64,000 bases of DNA from Streptomyces sp. NRRL S-31 (GTDB lineage: Bacteria; Actinomycetota; Actinomycetes; Streptomycetales; Streptomycetaceae). The notes under the pieces were generated by a model, which was given only the letters and a program-made list of their open reading frames with translations, did no database searches and was not told the origin of the DNA. The translations under genes and the position numbers were made by a program. Shown here piece after piece: positions 34,541 through 42,382 of this stretch. The stretch is from NCBI RefSeq assembly GCF_000718775.1, contig NZ_JOCB01000034.1:1-64000 (forward strand). Reading direction: 5' to 3'. Numbering within the stretch: the stretch's first letter is position 1; every line of letters starts with the position of its first letter.

Positions 34541-34969
34541 GTGGATCCGATTTCTGTGACGCTGCTCGGGGCGCTCGCCGGCGGTGCCGGCGGCGAGCTG
34601 GGACGGCAGGCGTGGGCGGGGCTGACCGCTCTGGTGCGCCGCCCGTTGGAGGGAGACCGGGACGCGTCCGGCCGGGCACCGGCCGCCGGCTCCGGGGAGG
34701 CGGAGCTGGTCCGGCTCCGGGAGGCGCCCGGGGACGTGGCACGTGCCCAGGCACTGAGCACCGCCCTGGCGGTGCGCGCCGCGCTGGACGCCGAGTTCTC
34801 CGGCGCCCTGCGGGAGTGGCGTGCGGGGGCGGAGCGGGTGCCCACCGGTGACAACCGGAACACGGTCAGCGGCGGCACCCAGTACGGACCGGTGGTGCAG
34901 GGCCACACCTTCTCCCACGTGTCCTTCACCACCTCCGCTCCCCCTCCGCCGGATCCCGGAGCGGAGTGA
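34541..34969 (+). CDS. Small actinobacterial protein with SGGTxxGPVVQG motif
   Basis: A 142-aa protein that I recognise only by pattern. The N-terminus MDPISVTLLGALAGGAGGEL is a Gly/Ala-rich helix, a middle region is helical and charged, and the end holds NRNTVSGGTQYGPVVQGHTF. This Asn/Gly-rich, strand-forming motif also occurs at the end of Streptomyces proteins near STAND/NACHT-type genes, and may be a self-assembly or interaction element. GTG 34541 has GGAAGG nine bases upstream. It stands alone between the RheA-like gene and a lipoprotein gene. Function unknown. Confidence 0.75.
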   Translation: MDPISVTLLGALAGGAGGELGRQAWAGLTALVRRPLEGDRDASGRAPAAGSGEAELVRLREAPGDVARAQALSTALAVRAALDAEFSGALREWRAGAERVPTGDNRNTVSGGTQYGPVVQGHTFSHVSFTTSAPPPPDPGAE

Positions 34970-35088
34970 GGACGCACGGCGGTGGGACACGCCCGGTCTC
35001 CCGCCGTGAGAAAGCACGTGCAACCTTGTGAGGAGGTTGTGAGTCTCCTGATCGATCACGCCGTGATCGGATCCACGAGGAGACCATC

Positions 35089-36195
35089 ATCAGCGCCATA
35101 CACAAGACCCTGACCACCGTCGCCGTAGCCGGTGTCGTCCTCGCGGGCTCCGCCGCGTGCGGGACGATCGAGCAGCTCTCGGCCGGCAAGAAGCTCGACC
35201 AGGCCTTCGAGAAACTCGGCAAGAAGAATCGAATCTCCTTCGAGCTGGACCTGGACACCGACGTCGCCTCGCTGAAGGCGCTGGACGCCGAGTCCGATCC
35301 CGAGCCCGGTGACGAGATCCCGGACGAGGCCGCCGAGTTGCTCAGCGGCGCGAAGATCAGCGTCACCGTGCAGTCGAGGAAGCCGATCGAGGAGTCCGGG
35401 GAGAAGGACCTCGTCGGCACGGCCCTGAAGATCAGCGGCCCGGAGGGCGACCTCATCGAGTACCGGGTGATCGGCGACTACACCTACATCCGTACCGACA
35501 CCGACGCCGTCGGCAAGATGACGGGCAGCCCCGTACCGACCGTCGAGGACCTGCCCCCGCAGGCCGGGGCGCTCAAGGACATCATCGAGGGCAAGTGGGT
35601 GAAGTTCGACACCAAGGAGATGGAGAAGGCCGCCGCCGACGGCCAGGAGGCCGAGGACAGCCCCGCGCCCGCCCCGTCCCTCGACGCCAAGACCCAGAAG
35701 AAGCTGGTGAAGGCCCTGCGCGAGGTCATCGCCCGTGAGGTGCGCTTCAAGACGGCCGGTGGCGAGGACGACACCGAGCACATCACCGCCACGGCCCCCT
35801 TCCGCACGCTGGTCACCGAGTTGCTGGACGAGATCCGCCCGCTGGCGAAGGATCTGCCGCCGGGCATGGAACTGCCGACGAAGAAGGACCTCAAGGACGC
35901 TCCCGACGCCAAGGCGACCGCGGACTTCACGCTCAAGAACGGTGAGCTGGCCGCGGTGGACGTGAACCTCGCCAAGCTGGCCGAGAGCGCCAAGGTCAAG
36001 AAGCTGGGGCTGAGCCTGCGGATGAGCGACGGCACCAAGCCCACGGCTCCGGCCGGCGCCAGGGAGCTGGACCTGAAGGAACTCATGCGGGGCTTCTTCG
36101 CCGGCGCGGGGCCGGACGGCGCGGAGTTCGACGAGGGCACCCCCAGCGACTTCAACGGCATCAGCGACCAGGAGTTGCCGAGGGACGAGTTCTGA
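35089..36195 (+). CDS. LppX/LprG-like lipoprotein with apparent ATC start
   Basis: A lipoprotein of about 368 aa. From 35101 the frame reads HKTLTTVAVAGVVLAGSAAC, a complete lipoprotein signal with lipobox at Cys near residue 24. The mature part is Lys/Asp/Glu-rich with long strand-like blocks (DLVGTALKISGPEGDLIEYR, YTYIRTDTDAVG) similar in style to LppX/LprG-type carriers. No ATG, GTG or TTG exists between the in-frame stop at 35029 and the signal; AGGAG at 35078 points to ATC 35086 or 35089. Either a rare ATC start is used, or an ATG was mutated or misread. The first ordinary start, ATG 35520, would remove the signal. Confidence 0.7.
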   Translation: MSAIHKTLTTVAVAGVVLAGSAACGTIEQLSAGKKLDQAFEKLGKKNRISFELDLDTDVASLKALDAESDPEPGDEIPDEAAELLSGAKISVTVQSRKPIEESGEKDLVGTALKISGPEGDLIEYRVIGDYTYIRTDTDAVGKMTGSPVPTVEDLPPQAGALKDIIEGKWVKFDTKEMEKAAADGQEAEDSPAPAPSLDAKTQKKLVKALREVIAREVRFKTAGGEDDTEHITATAPFRTLVTELLDEIRPLAKDLPPGMELPTKKDLKDAPDAKATADFTLKNGELAAVDVNLAKLAESAKVKKLGLSLRMSDGTKPTAPAGARELDLKELMRGFFAGAGPDGAEFDEGTPSDFNGISDQELPRDEF

Positions 36196-36208
36196 GCGCG
36201 CCGAGCAC

Positions 36209-36240
36209 GGCCCATCCGGCGGACGGGTGCCGGATGGGCC
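36209..36240 (+). terminator. Strong hairpin after the lipoprotein gene
   Basis: GGCCCATCCGGC (36209-36220) and GCCGGATGGGCC (36229-36240) are perfectly complementary with an eight-base loop, 14 bases after the stop. This is a typical Streptomyces terminator without a T run. Confidence 0.75.
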
Positions 36241-36287
36241 GCGTCGGCGGCTTCTCGAAGCGGCGACCCGGCAGCCCTGCGACCCGG

Positions 36288-36335
36288 CAGCACGGCGGCT
36301 CGGCAGCACGGCGGCTCGGCAGCACGGCGGCTGCT
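36288..36335 (+). repeat. Three 16-base tandem repeats
   Basis: CAGCACGGCGGCTCGG occurs at 36288-36303 and 36304-36319, followed by a third copy with altered last bases (36320-36335). It lies in non-coding DNA between a terminator and the convergent monooxygenase gene; probably slippage-derived. Confidence 0.6.
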
Positions 36336-36426
36336 CCTGCCTCCGGGAGCCGGAGACGCCCGGGCTGCTGCCGGTGCTCGCCGGGGCGGCCTCGCACCGC
36401 CGCGCCGACCGGTGTGGTCACAGTCC

Positions 36427-37563
36427 TCATGGGGTCTGCGGATCCTCGGTGAACGCGCTGACCAGGCCGTGGGGCGCGTCGTCGCCGAAGAGGAGCCCGT
36501 GGAGCCCGGCGCCGTCGACGGCGGCTTCGGCGCTACGGGGGAACAGGGCCGCCTCGTACTCGGTGAGGGCGGCTTCGACGTCGTCGGGGTGCGCGGCGAT
36601 GGCCTCGCCGAGCTCGGCACCGTCGTACATGGCCAGGTTGGCGCCTTCCCCGTTCGGGGCCGAGAGGTGGGCGGCGTCGCCGAGCAGGGTCACCCCCGGC
36701 ACCCTGTCCCACCGGTGCTCGTGCGGCAGCGCGTTGAGGGGGCGCGGCACCGGCCCGGAGTCGCAGTCGGTGATCAGCGCGGTCAGCTCCGGTGCCCAGC
36801 CGTCGAATTCCCGCGCGATCCGCGTGCGGGCCGCGGCGGTGTCGGTGAAGTCGATCGCGGCGAACCACTCCTGCGGCCGGGTGAGCGCCACGTAGGTGTG
36901 CAGGGTGTCGTCCCTCTCCCGGTGGGCCTGGATGCCCTTGCCCGGCGCGAGCGCGAGCATCGACCCGCCGCCCACCGCCTTCGCGGCGGCGGGGTGCCGG
37001 GTGTCGGCGTCGAACAGGTAGGTCTCGACGAACGACATACCGGTGTACTCGGGTATCGCGGCGGAGAGCAGCGGCCGTACCCGTGACCAGGCGCCGTCCG
37101 CGCCGACCAGCAGGCCGGTGACGACCGTGCCGCCGTCGGCGAAGGACACCTCGTGGCGGCCCTGCCCGAGGGAGCGGGTGCCGCCGACCTTGCGGCCCCA
37201 TCGGACGGTGCCGGCCGGGAGCGAGTCGAGCAGCAGTTGCCGCAGCTCGCCGCGCTGCACCTCGGGGCGTCCGCCCGTGCCGTCGTCGGGCTGGTCGAAC
37301 AGGACGGTCCCGTCCCGGTCGAGGACCCGCATCGCCTGACGGCCCGCCAGGACGAGGCCGCGGAACTCGTCCAGCAGCCCTGCCGCCCGCAGGGCCGGCT
37401 GGCCGTTGTAGTCGTGGATGTCGAGCATCCCGCCCTGGGCGCGGGCCGTCGGTGAGACCTCCGCCTCGTAGACCGTGGCCGGTATGCCGTGGACGTGGAG
37501 CACGCGGGCGAGGGTCAGGCCTCCGAGCCCGGCGCCGATGATCGTGACGTCAGCGGTCGTCAT
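36427..37563 (-). CDS. FAD-dependent monooxygenase, TetX/UbiH-like
   Basis: A 378-aa class A flavoprotein. VTIIGAGLGGLTLARVLHVH near residue 6 binds the FAD ADP part, RGELRQLLLDSLP is the arginine motif, LLVGADGAWSRVRPLLS the DG motif, and VTLLGDAAHLSAPNGEGANL near 300 the ribityl motif. It resembles tetracycline-inactivating TetX and aromatic hydroxylases. ATG 37563 has AAGGAA seven bases upstream. The intergenic DNA carries a 14-base tandem repeat that may be an operator. Substrate unknown; detoxification or antibiotic modification are both possible. Confidence 0.88.
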   Translation of the reverse strand: MTTADVTIIGAGLGGLTLARVLHVHGIPATVYEAEVSPTARAQGGMLDIHDYNGQPALRAAGLLDEFRGLVLAGRQAMRVLDRDGTVLFDQPDDGTGGRPEVQRGELRQLLLDSLPAGTVRWGRKVGGTRSLGQGRHEVSFADGGTVVTGLLVGADGAWSRVRPLLSAAIPEYTGMSFVETYLFDADTRHPAAAKAVGGGSMLALAPGKGIQAHRERDDTLHTYVALTRPQEWFAAIDFTDTAAARTRIAREFDGWAPELTALITDCDSGPVPRPLNALPHEHRWDRVPGVTLLGDAAHLSAPNGEGANLAMYDGAELGEAIAAHPDDVEAALTEYEAALFPRSAEAAVDGAGLHGLLFGDDAPHGLVSAFTEDPQTP

Positions 37564-37714
37564 GGTGATTCCTTGTGTGTCGGAGCGTGTCGTACGCCTG
37601 CCGGACGGGCATCCGGCGGGATCTCCGGAAAGGTCCCAGACGTCGCCGACAGACCGCCGACAAGCCGGCGACGCGCCGCCGACACGGTCGCCGGCATCCG
37701 GCCGACAGCACCTC

Positions 37715-37750
37715 GACATGTGAACGGTGACATGTGAACGGTGACATGTG
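37715..37750 (+). repeat. 14-base tandem repeat containing ACATGT palindromes
   Basis: The unit GACATGTGAACGGT is present twice and then GACATGTG, 37715-37750. Each unit holds the palindrome ACATGT on a 14-base period. It lies 150 bases upstream of the monooxygenase start and downstream of the cysteine hydrolase gene, so it may bind a regulator of the monooxygenase. Confidence 0.55.
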
Positions 37751-37835
37751 CCGCCGAGGGTCCGGTGTGTCCGGCAGCGGGGTGGCTCCGCCGCCGGATC
37801 ATCCATCACCCGAGGTCAAGACCGTTCGGTGCGGG

Positions 37836-38372
37836 TCACGCCCAGAGGTCCCCGCTCGCGCAGACGCGGGCGCCCATGTTCCGCTCCATCATCCGCAGGG
37901 CCGCCTGGGCGAGGTCCGCGTGGATGTGCGCCACGGCGTCTTCCGGGACCGTCACGTCGTAGTGCCGGATGTGTGCGTCGAGTGCGGAGTACAGCACGCA
38001 CTGCTCGGTCACCTGCCCGGTCAGCACCAGCTCGTCGACGCCCTGTTGTTGCAGCAGGTAGTGCAGTGGTGTCTCGTAGAAGATCGAGTGCCGGGCCTTG
38101 AGCACGAAGAGGGAGTCGCTGTCGGGTTTCAGCGGGTCGACGAGGTGGGCGTGCGGGCCCTTCAGCGCGTGATCGAGTACCTCACCGTGATGCGAGCGCC
38201 ACTCACCGAAGTTGTCGTTGACGTAGACGACCGTCACCCCACGGCTCCGGGCGCGCCCCAGCATGTCGGCCAGCACGGGGACGACCGATTCCGCCGAGGG
38301 GATGAGTTGCTCGGCGTCCTTGTGGTCGTACGTGTTGATCATGTCGATGACGATCAGCGCTGTCTTGCTCAT
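37836..38372 (-). CDS. Isochorismatase-like cysteine hydrolase
   Basis: A 178-aa alpha/beta hydrolase of the isochorismatase-like family. The catalytic triad is complete: Asp10 in ALIVIDM, Lys92 in FVLKARHS and Cys125 in VTEQCVLYSA. Presence of the Cys points to amidase chemistry (nicotinamidase, N-carbamoylsarcosine amidase and similar) instead of isochorismate ether cleavage. ATG 38372 lacks a strong ribosome-binding site. It is monocistronic between the monooxygenase gene and a divergent membrane-protein gene. Confidence 0.92.
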   Translation of the reverse strand: MSKTALIVIDMINTYDHKDAEQLIPSAESVVPVLADMLGRARSRGVTVVYVNDNFGEWRSHHGEVLDHALKGPHAHLVDPLKPDSDSLFVLKARHSIFYETPLHYLLQQQGVDELVLTGQVTEQCVLYSALDAHIRHYDVTVPEDAVAHIHADLAQAALRMMERNMGARVCASGDLWA

Positions 38373-38622
38373 TCCACCAGAGTTCCACTGATGGGGCGGG
38401 AGGCAACTCGTGAGTCACTCCTCGTGATCCTCATGCTCCTCACGCTCCTCACGTCCTCATTCCAGTGGATTCGAGCCAGGAGGCGACGCGTCTCACGCAC
38501 CGCGCGACCGGCCGGTTCTCAGACTCCGTCAGGACTTCGAGCACAAGAGGACGTTTGTACGAGCGCGGACGGTAAACACGAGGAGCTAACACAACCTTTA
38601 CACGACGAGACGGAGCGGCAAC

Positions 38623-38901
38623 ATGGGCATCATCGCGTGGATCATCATCGGCCTGCTCGCCGGCGCCATCGCCAAGGCCATCATGCCGGGCAAGGACCCG
38701 GGCGGCATCATCATCACCATGCTCATCGGCATCGCCGGAGGTCTGCTCGGTGGCTGGCTCGGCAAGGTCATCTTCGGTGTCGACTCGGTGGACGGGTTCT
38801 TCGAACTCTCCACGTGGATAGCCGCGATCGTCGGTTCCCTCATCCTGCTGGCCCTCTACCGCGTCATCACCGGCAATCGCCATTCGCACCGTCACGCGTA
38901 A
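38623..38901 (+). CDS. GlsB/YeaQ/YmgE-family stress membrane protein
   Basis: A 92-aa membrane protein with three hydrophobic segments: GIIAWIIIGLLAGAIAKAIM, IIITMLIGIAGGLLGGWLGK and a third near the end. PGKDPGG between the first two and the glycine-zipper pattern are family traits. Such proteins are induced by acid or general stress. ATG 38623 follows GACGGAGCGG. The 250 bases upstream are non-coding and end in less GC-rich DNA; a stress sigma factor promoter is likely but I could not fix its elements. Confidence 0.93.
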   Translation: MGIIAWIIIGLLAGAIAKAIMPGKDPGGIIITMLIGIAGGLLGGWLGKVIFGVDSVDGFFELSTWIAAIVGSLILLALYRVITGNRHSHRHA

Positions 38902-38936
38902 GCCCTGACACCGCACGCGTCCAGGACCCTCCGAAT

Positions 38937-38966
38937 GGCTCCCACCCTGGTGCACAGGGGGGAGCC
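38937..38966 (+). terminator. Hairpin after the GlsB-like gene
   Basis: GGCTCCC (38937-38943) and GGGAGCC (38960-38966) pair, extended inside by CCCT/AGGG, 35 bases after the stop. Probable terminator. Confidence 0.65.
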
Positions 38967-39104
38967 GTCGGTGTGTAAGGACCAGGGCGATGAGGCTCCG
39001 TGGGTGAGTGGGTTGGGGCGTGTCGATGTCGACGCCGCAGGAGTGGCGTCGACCGGGAAGTCCCGGGGGTGCCAGGATCAGCGCTGTGACGAGTGGAGGG
39101 GAAG

Positions 39105-39593
39105 GTGAGGGGGTTGAGCCATGACCTCAAGGCAGTGATCGCGGGCAGCGGTCTGCTGGCCGCGATGGCGAGCGGCCTGTCGTCGGCTCGCGTCGTAGAT
39201 CTGAAGCAAGGTCTGGCGTTGCTGCCGATATCCGATGCCTTGTCGGATGCGGTAGCCGATGCTGATCGCCCCCGTCGTACCGACTTCTGGAGCCTTCCGC
39301 CCGGCTTCGACCTTGTGCTGGCCAAGTGGTCGAAGCAAGGCCCCGTCGCCTATGTGGAAGCCGAGTACTTCGGAGGTGTCGGCGAGGAAAACGTGGCGGT
39401 CTGGTGCGACGGGCAGCTTGTCCTGGGACCGCTGCACCTTGTCGAAGGTGAGTTGCCCTCGTCCGAGGGCAGTCCGGTTTGCCGGGCTCTACGCGTACTC
39501 GGTGTCCGTCCTGGTGAACGGGAGGACGAATTCACGGCGGTGGGCCTGGGCAGGCATCGGAACGTCGAGGGATGGACTGGCGTGCCGACGTGA
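39105..39593 (+). CDS. Hypothetical protein, perhaps immunity-like
   Basis: About 162 aa, starting at GTG 39105 with GGAGG five bases upstream; GTG 39093 and TTG 39114 are alternatives. The first part, LKAVIAGSGLLAAMASGLSS, is helical. The middle GPVAYVEAEYFGGVGEENVA and VWCDGQLVLGPLHLVEGELP resembles small actinobacterial immunity or self-protection proteins, though I cannot name a family. Codon bias is a little weaker than in neighbours. It is followed by 570 bases without a gene that contain decayed recombinase sequence, so recent acquisition is possible. Confidence 0.6.
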   Translation: MRGLSHDLKAVIAGSGLLAAMASGLSSARVVDLKQGLALLPISDALSDAVADADRPRRTDFWSLPPGFDLVLAKWSKQGPVAYVEAEYFGGVGEENVAVWCDGQLVLGPLHLVEGELPSSEGSPVCRALRVLGVRPGEREDEFTAVGLGRHRNVEGWTGVPT

Positions 39594-39838
39594 GTGTCGC
39601 GGGCATCCGCGTCATTCGTCGGCTCCGCGCGTGCGGGGGCGGGGTTGGGGATGCCGAGGTCGGCCCGAGGGTGCGTCGCCGCTGTGATGCCACCGGCCGG
39701 GGTTCACTACGGGGCCGCGGTCGTGGTGGCCGTGGAACTCACGGGGAGCCTCACCCTCCGTGGCCCTGTCCCTCGTCCCAGGCTGGCCGAGCAGCCAGAG
39801 CAGCCGTAACCGGCGCGGCAGCCCGTACGGGCAACCAC

Positions 39839-39937
39839 GCCCGGTGAGCGGGCTGCGATCGCCCAGCGCCGATCGCGCAAGTACGCGGTCACCGGCTCCG
39901 CTTGGCTGCCGAATCCGTTGATGACGAGGTACGAGGA
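39839..39937 (-). pseudogene. Remnant of a tyrosine recombinase N-terminus
   Basis: The minus strand reads SYLVINGFGSQAEPVTAYLR, like the start of actinobacterial phage-type integrases (core-binding domain, xxxxFLRDL pattern). Similarity fades after about 33 codons, and no start or downstream domain exists. A second fragment of the same kind lies at 41561. Confidence 0.45.
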
Positions 39938-39959
39938 CGCTGCCCCTCTGCCGGAACGA

Positions 39960-40025
39960 CTGTGGGGACCACGGCCGCGGCGGTACGGCGTTCACCGTTT
40001 CCCGCCGCAGCCGCGGTCCCCACAG
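39960..40025 (+). repeat. Large inverted repeat, 24-base arms
   Basis: The arms 39960-39983 and 40002-40025 start CTGTGGGGACC and end GGTCCCCACAG; they match at 22 of 24 positions with an 18-base loop. This is much larger than the local terminators and borders the recombinase remnant. It may be a folded element end or a strong terminator. Confidence 0.6.
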
Positions 40026-40163
40026 TGGTGTCAGCGGCGCCCCAGGGGCGTCCGGTCATCTCCACGCCTGGCGGGAGAGCAGCGCGCCGGCGAGCATGCC
40101 GTCGGCGGCACCCGGAACGGGACCGGCCCGCTCACGGGCAGCGTGCCGAACGCCCCTACGGTG

Positions 40164-40574
40164 TCACTTCCTCCCGCGGCACGTCAGCCATACGACGGCG
40201 GCCGCCGCGGCGACCGCCAGCAGCACACCGCGGTTGTCCCGGGCCAGGCGGGCGCCCTGCGCGGTCTGGTTCCGCACCGGGTCGGGCAGCTTCTCCTGCA
40301 CGCGGGACGCCGTCTCGGCGGCCTTGGCCTTGACCTCCCCGGCCTTGGCCACGACCTCCTCGGCGACCTCCCCCGCCTTGGCCGCGACTTCGCCGGCCTT
40401 GACCGCCGCCTGTTCCTTGATCTCCACGGCCTTCTCCTGGGCCCGGGCCTTGACGTCGGTCCTGGCCGCGAGCGCCTCCACCGTGTCCCCCAGCTCGTGA
40501 CGGGTGCGCTCGACCTGCTCGCGCAGTTCCTCCGGGCTCTGGGCGGTGGGCTCGTCGTGAGGCGGCTGGGTCAT
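40164..40574 (-). CDS. DUF3618 protein
   Basis: A 136-aa protein. SPEELREQVERTRHELGDTV followed by EALAARTDVKARAQEKA is the DUF3618 signature; then comes a Lys/Ala/Glu heptad-like repeat region (AGEVAAKAGEVAEEV) forming a long amphipathic helix, and a C-terminal membrane segment GVLLAVAAAAAVVWLTC. Its start overlaps the stop of the upstream membrane-protein gene by four bases. Pairs of this kind are common in actinobacteria; they are membrane-associated, with an unknown, probably envelope-related function. Confidence 0.88.
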   Translation of the reverse strand: MTQPPHDEPTAQSPEELREQVERTRHELGDTVEALAARTDVKARAQEKAVEIKEQAAVKAGEVAAKAGEVAEEVVAKAGEVKAKAAETASRVQEKLPDPVRNQTAQGARLARDNRGVLLAVAAAAAVVWLTCRGRK

Positions 40575-41002
40575 CGGTGTGCACTCTCCTTGATCTCGGC
40601 CACGTCGGCCTTCACGTTCTCCATCGTCTGCTCCGGCGTGGGCGGGGCGGCCTGGGAGAATTCCTTCTTCCCCGTCAGCACCATGACGGCGGCGACCGCG
40701 CCGAGGGCCGCGGTCACGATGAGGCCCGCGGCCCACACCGGCAGTACCACCGCCAGCGCGGCGATCACCGTGGCCACCAGGGCCTGGAGCATCAGGAACC
40801 CCACGAGGCCGGCACCGCCGAACAGTCCACCGCCCTTCCCGTACCGCTTGCCCTTCTCCTTCATCTCCGCCTGCGCCAGGCGCAGCTCGCTCCGTACCAG
40901 TGCGGTCAGTTGCTGCGAGGCGCGCTGCACGAGCTCGCTCACCGGCTCCGATCCCGCCGTCCGCTGGCCGGAACCTTGATGCGGCTGCGTACTCGACGGC
41001 AT
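40571..41002 (-). CDS. Holin superfamily III-type (DUF1469/PF07332) membrane protein
   Basis: A 143-aa protein. PVSELVQRASQQLTALVRSE and LRLAQAEMKEKGKRYGKGGG are the conserved cytoplasmic helix, followed by two membrane segments (GLVGFLMLQALVATVIAALA, WAAGLIVTAALGAVAAVMVL) and a short charged tail. The family is named after phage holins but is widespread in actinobacterial chromosomes next to DUF3618 genes, as here. ATG 41002 has AGGAGGTGATC upstream, a near-perfect ribosome-binding site. Confidence 0.88.
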   Translation of the reverse strand: MPSSTQPHQGSGQRTAGSEPVSELVQRASQQLTALVRSELRLAQAEMKEKGKRYGKGGGLFGGAGLVGFLMLQALVATVIAALAVVLPVWAAGLIVTAALGAVAAVMVLTGKKEFSQAAPPTPEQTMENVKADVAEIKESAHR

Positions 41003-41150
41003 GGCGATCACCTCCTGTCTTACTCGCTTCTTCCGGCAGGAAGGCGCCGCGAGCGCCATCCGGTGAGCGCGCGGGTACCCCGAACAACGCAGTTCAGGAC
41101 AGTGATTTCGAGCTTTCCCGTCCCTGCCCGGCCGGACCGGTGCCGAGCGC

Positions 41151-41348
41151 TCACGCGGCGTCGGAGTGTCGCCGGCCGGTCCGGGTGCGCGCGGGGGATC
41201 CCTGCCTGCCGCCCTGGATCAGGCGCAGATGCCGGGGCTGGGCGTGGCGGGGTCGTTGCGGGGCGCGGGTCAGCCAGTCCTCGACGCGGTCCATGCCGTA
41301 GAGCAGTACGGCGACGACGGGCAGCAGCAGACAGGCGACGATGACCAC
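41151..41348 (-). CDS. Small membrane protein, 65 aa
   Basis: GTG 41348 with GGGAGGGAG upstream. One membrane segment, VIVACLLLPVVAVLLYGMDR, is followed by a basic tail RHAQPRHLRLIQGGRQ. I have seen similar small proteins annotated as hypothetical in Streptomyces. It lies 148 bases upstream of the PF07332/DUF3618 pair on the same strand, and may belong to the same envelope function. Function unknown. Confidence 0.7.
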   Translation of the reverse strand: MVIVACLLLPVVAVLLYGMDRVEDWLTRAPQRPRHAQPRHLRLIQGGRQGSPARTRTGRRHSDAA

Positions 41349-41923
41349 GGTGGGACTCCCTCCCGGCAGGCGATCGCTGACGGGTGCCCATGCCGGTCCC
41401 GGTCACCGGTCCGCCCGCGTGAAAGTCCGGTGTGCCTTTCCGACCGTGTGCCGCCGTGTGCCGCCGTACGCCCCCGCTCGCCGCCGTGTGCCGGACGGCT
41501 GGCCGTTCGGGCGCGGGGATGCCGGCTGGCCGTTCGGGCGCGCGGCGGTCCACGCCGCCCGGATCCGCCCAGATCGCCACCCTCATGCTCGACGACGTCG
41601 ACCTCGGCAACCGACGGCTGACCATCGCCGGACGCGTCCGCCCGCTCGACGACCTCACCGTGAAGCTGCTGCTGGACTGGCCGGAGCACCGGCGCGGACG
41701 GTGGCCGAACACCGCGAACGACTCACCGACGGCCACCTCACGCACCGCGACGAAGCGTGAGACCAAGCCCGGACGCGGACGACAACGCACACCCTCAATC
41801 ACCGCTGACGATCCGGAGCCGTGGAGGACCGAAATGCCGACCGCTGCAAAGGCATGAAACGGGTACCGGCGCATGGTCTGACTGGCAGTCTGTTCTTCGG
41901 TACATTCCGACCGAAAGGAATCC
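41349..41923 (+). other. 575-base region without an intact gene
   Basis: Contains a 19-base direct repeat, GGCTGGCCGTTCGGGCGCG at 41498-41516 and 41524-41542, next to the start of a recombinase remnant (41561-41730), and the promoter of the secreted-protein gene at 41924. The rest has no coding character. Confidence 0.6.
41561..41730 (+). pseudogene. Remnant of a tyrosine recombinase catalytic domain
   Basis: The frame from 41561 reads QIATLMLDDVDLGNRRLTIA then GRVRPLDDLTVKLLLDWPEH and RRGRWPNTAND, an unmistakable piece of the catalytic domain of actinobacterial phage-type integrases (LxLxDVDLxNRRLxIxG...RPLDxLT...RRxRWPxTAN). It lacks a start, the preceding domain and the downstream His-x-x-Arg...Tyr motifs. 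The 39839 fragment is on the other strand, so the element was rearranged while decaying. Confidence 0.65.
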
Positions 41924-42382
41924 ATGAAACTGAAACAACTCGCCGCCGCAGCAGGAGCAGCCGTGCTGACCGCGCTGGCACTGCCGACAGACGCCCACGC
42001 CACCGCCATTGCCTGCGGAGGCGCCGTCTCGACCCAGAACATCGGCGCACAGGGCTGTATCTCCGCCGAACGGTGGAAGGACGGCCGCGTCTTCATGCGG
42101 AACATCACGGCCCATGCCGTCATCACCAACTCCCGTGCCCACGCCTCCTACGTCGACTACGAAGCGTATTTCCGGGTCCGCGAAGGCGGCCACTGGGTCA
42201 AGCTCGGCAACGGCCGCACGGTCGTCCAGCGCAGGTCCACGATCGGCCCGTTCGAGATCGGCAACACCGACCGCGTCTGCGGCCCCGTCAACGTCACTGC
42301 CGAGATCCGGGTGCGTGTGAGGCCGGCCGGCGGGGCGTGGAGCAACTGGAGCGGGGCCGCGACAAAGCAGTGCCAGACCTGA
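41924..42382 (+). CDS. Small secreted protein
   Basis: A 152-aa protein with a clear Sec signal: KLKQLAAAAGAAVLTALALP, then a cleavage site near THAHA-like DAHATA (about residue 27). The mature part has four Cys (IACGG, QGCIS, RVCGP, KQCQT), enough for two disulfides, and a beta-rich look (VDYEAYFRVREGGHWVKLGN). ATG 41924 follows AAAGGAATCC. Function not recognised. Confidence 0.85.
   Translation: MKLKQLAAAAGAAVLTALALPTDAHATAIACGGAVSTQNIGAQGCISAERWKDGRVFMRNITAHAVITNSRAHASYVDYEAYFRVREGGHWVKLGNGRTVVQRRSTIGPFEIGNTDRVCGPVNVTAEIRVRVRPAGGAWSNWSGAATKQCQT

Larger units (their letters stand above)
39594..40163 (+). other. 570-base region without an intact gene
   Basis: Contains a decayed tyrosine-recombinase-like fragment on the minus strand (39839-39937) and a large hairpin (39960-40025). 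No reading frame with start signal and coding bias was found. It looks like the scar of a lost mobile element. Confidence 0.6.

Noticed and set aside
38373..38622. SigB-type promoter for the GlsB-like gene (GTTTG...GGTAAA near 38552)
   Set aside because: Spacing and -10 element differ from the consensus I remember; too weak to list as a feature.
40571..41002. Prophage indicated by a holin-type protein
   Set aside because: The family is a common chromosomal actinobacterial membrane protein paired with DUF3618; no phage structural or lysis genes are nearby.
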